Below, one piece after another: positions 5,098 through 5,466 of a stretch of DNA of 5,466 nt (positions within the stretch are counted from its first letter, which is position 1; the number at the start of each line of letters is the position of its first letter). Origin of the DNA: an uncultured Lachnospiraceae bacterium (GTDB taxonomy: Bacteria; Bacillota; Clostridia; Lachnospirales; Lachnospiraceae); assembly GCA_946630645.1 (NCBI GenBank), contig CAMOZD010000100.1, positions 1 to 5,466 on the forward strand, in the 5' to 3' direction. The notes under the pieces are model-generated. The model worked only from the letters and a program-made list of their open reading frames with translations, was not told the origin of the DNA and made no database searches. The position numbers and the translations under genes are program-made.

Positions 5098-5138
5098 AAA
5101 GAAAAAGAAACGAAGCCTGGTGAAGCATCCGTTTCTTT
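5098..5138 (-). terminator. Intrinsic terminator of the PepSY gene
   Basis: AAAGAAACG (5104-5112) and CGTTTCTTT (5130-5138) are a perfect 9-bp inverted repeat with a 17-nt loop. Read on the minus strand the stem runs into TTTCTTTTTCTTTG, a long U-rich tail, about 80 nt after the PepSY stop. The stem is AT-rich, so efficiency may be moderate. On the plus strand the tail is less uniform. Confidence 0.65.
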
Positions 5139-5216
5139 CTTCTTATTATTGTAATATTAACTGTTCAAATGACTTTCCCCTTACTGTGGCAGCCATGGTC
5201 TTCTATGTATCATTTT

Positions 5217-5466
5217 TTAGATGAGATCCACATCGATCTCCATGATTTTGCCGGTTTTGGCATTGATGGTGAACTCGTATTCTTTATTGTCCTTGATGAA
5301 TTCAATTTCATAAACCTTCTTTCCGTCTTCCTTGTCAAGCTTCACCTTGGTGAAAGTAACCTGGGAAGCGTCAAAGCCTGCTCTTTGCAAAGCGATCGCC
5401 TGTGCTTTTGCAGCGCCGATATACTTGCCGGATTTCTTTTTGTACTTAGAGATTTTCTCTTTTTCC
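5217..5466 (-). CDS. PepSY-domain protein, C-terminal part (5' end beyond window)
   Basis: The visible 82 residues end at TAA (5217-5219). The segment YIGAAKAQAIALQRAGFDASQ followed by VTFTKVKLD, GKKVYEIEFIKDNKEYEFTINAKTGKIMEIDVD is a typical PepSY domain: a helix, then beta strands and the closing TGKI...D motif. PepSY domains occur in secreted or membrane-attached proteins and are thought to bind or inhibit peptidases, though for most the role is unproven. A Lys-rich stretch (EKEKISKYKKKSGK) precedes the domain; clostridial members often have a signal peptide and a second PepSY copy upstream, which cannot be checked here. The frame has no stop up to the edge, and a terminator follows the gene. 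Confidence 0.88.
   Translation of the reverse strand, partial: EKEKISKYKKKSGKYIGAAKAQAIALQRAGFDASQVTFTKVKLDKEDGKKVYEIEFIKDNKEYEFTINAKTGKIMEIDVDLI

Larger units (their letters stand above)
4872..5216. other. Intergenic region upstream of the ACT gene and downstream of the PepSY gene
   Basis: This 345-bp gap contains the leader and extended -10 of the ACT gene, a terminator hairpin for the PepSY gene, and between them (about 5041-5103) a purine-rich stretch with two CAAGCAGG repeats. A plus-strand open frame at 4905-5123 is not supported as a gene. A small inverted repeat TATGC/GCATA (4954-4970) lies at the expected transcription start, and ATCAT...ATGAT (about 4890-4910) lies in the leader; both are too short to call. 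Confidence 0.6.

Noticed and set aside
4905..5123. Plus-strand 72-residue open frame with a hydrophobic start
   Set aside because: It spans the minus-strand extended -10 and runs into the PepSY terminator. It has no clear SD and a low-complexity basic C-terminus, so it is probably chance.

Overview
The window looks like chromosomal DNA from an anaerobic Firmicute, most likely a Lachnospiraceae/Clostridium-type gut bacterium. The reasons are the moderate-GC genes separated by very AT-rich spacers, strong purine-rich Shine-Dalgarno sequences, sigma-A-like promoters, and a typical clostridial gene set: a DegV-family protein, a flavin reductase-rubredoxin fusion, an ACT-domain protein and a PepSY protein. 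The genus cannot be fixed from the sequence alone.

Layout. (1) 1-1061, minus strand: the 5' part of a GH32 beta-fructosidase (sucrose/fructan hydrolase). After the second catalytic motif it runs into a long Ser-rich, then acidic-helical segment that a normal GH32 fold lacks. The gene runs off the left edge. (2) 1062-1378: a divergent control region with promoters for both flanking genes and a perfect 15-bp palindrome next to the GH32 promoter. (3) 1379-2046 and 2216-3049, plus strand: a tandem duplication of a degV-family gene with its promoter and leader. The first copy is broken by a 1-nt frameshift and a 165-bp in-frame deletion; the second is intact (277 aa) and followed by a clear intrinsic terminator. 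(4) 3050-3263: convergent region with two hairpins. (5) 3264-3884, minus strand: a flavin reductase-rubredoxin fusion (high-molecular-weight rubredoxin type). (6) 4038-4871, minus strand: a two-domain protein with a degenerate MobA-like N-terminal half and a COG3603-type ACT domain at the C-terminus. (7) 4872-5216: leader and promoter of that gene, and a terminator for the next. (8) 5217-5466, minus strand: the C-terminal part of a PepSY-domain protein, cut by the right edge.

The genes do not form one pathway. They look like separate transcription units: carbohydrate use (GH32), lipid/fatty-acid handling (DegV), redox or oxygen/NO defence (rubredoxin fusion), probable ligand sensing (ACT), and an envelope or secreted protein (PepSY). 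No CRISPR array, tRNA, rRNA, transposase or phage gene was seen. The most notable points are the foreign-looking segment in the GH32 enzyme, the decaying degV duplicate next to its intact partner, and the MobA-like/ACT fusion that has lost the nucleotide-binding start of MobA.
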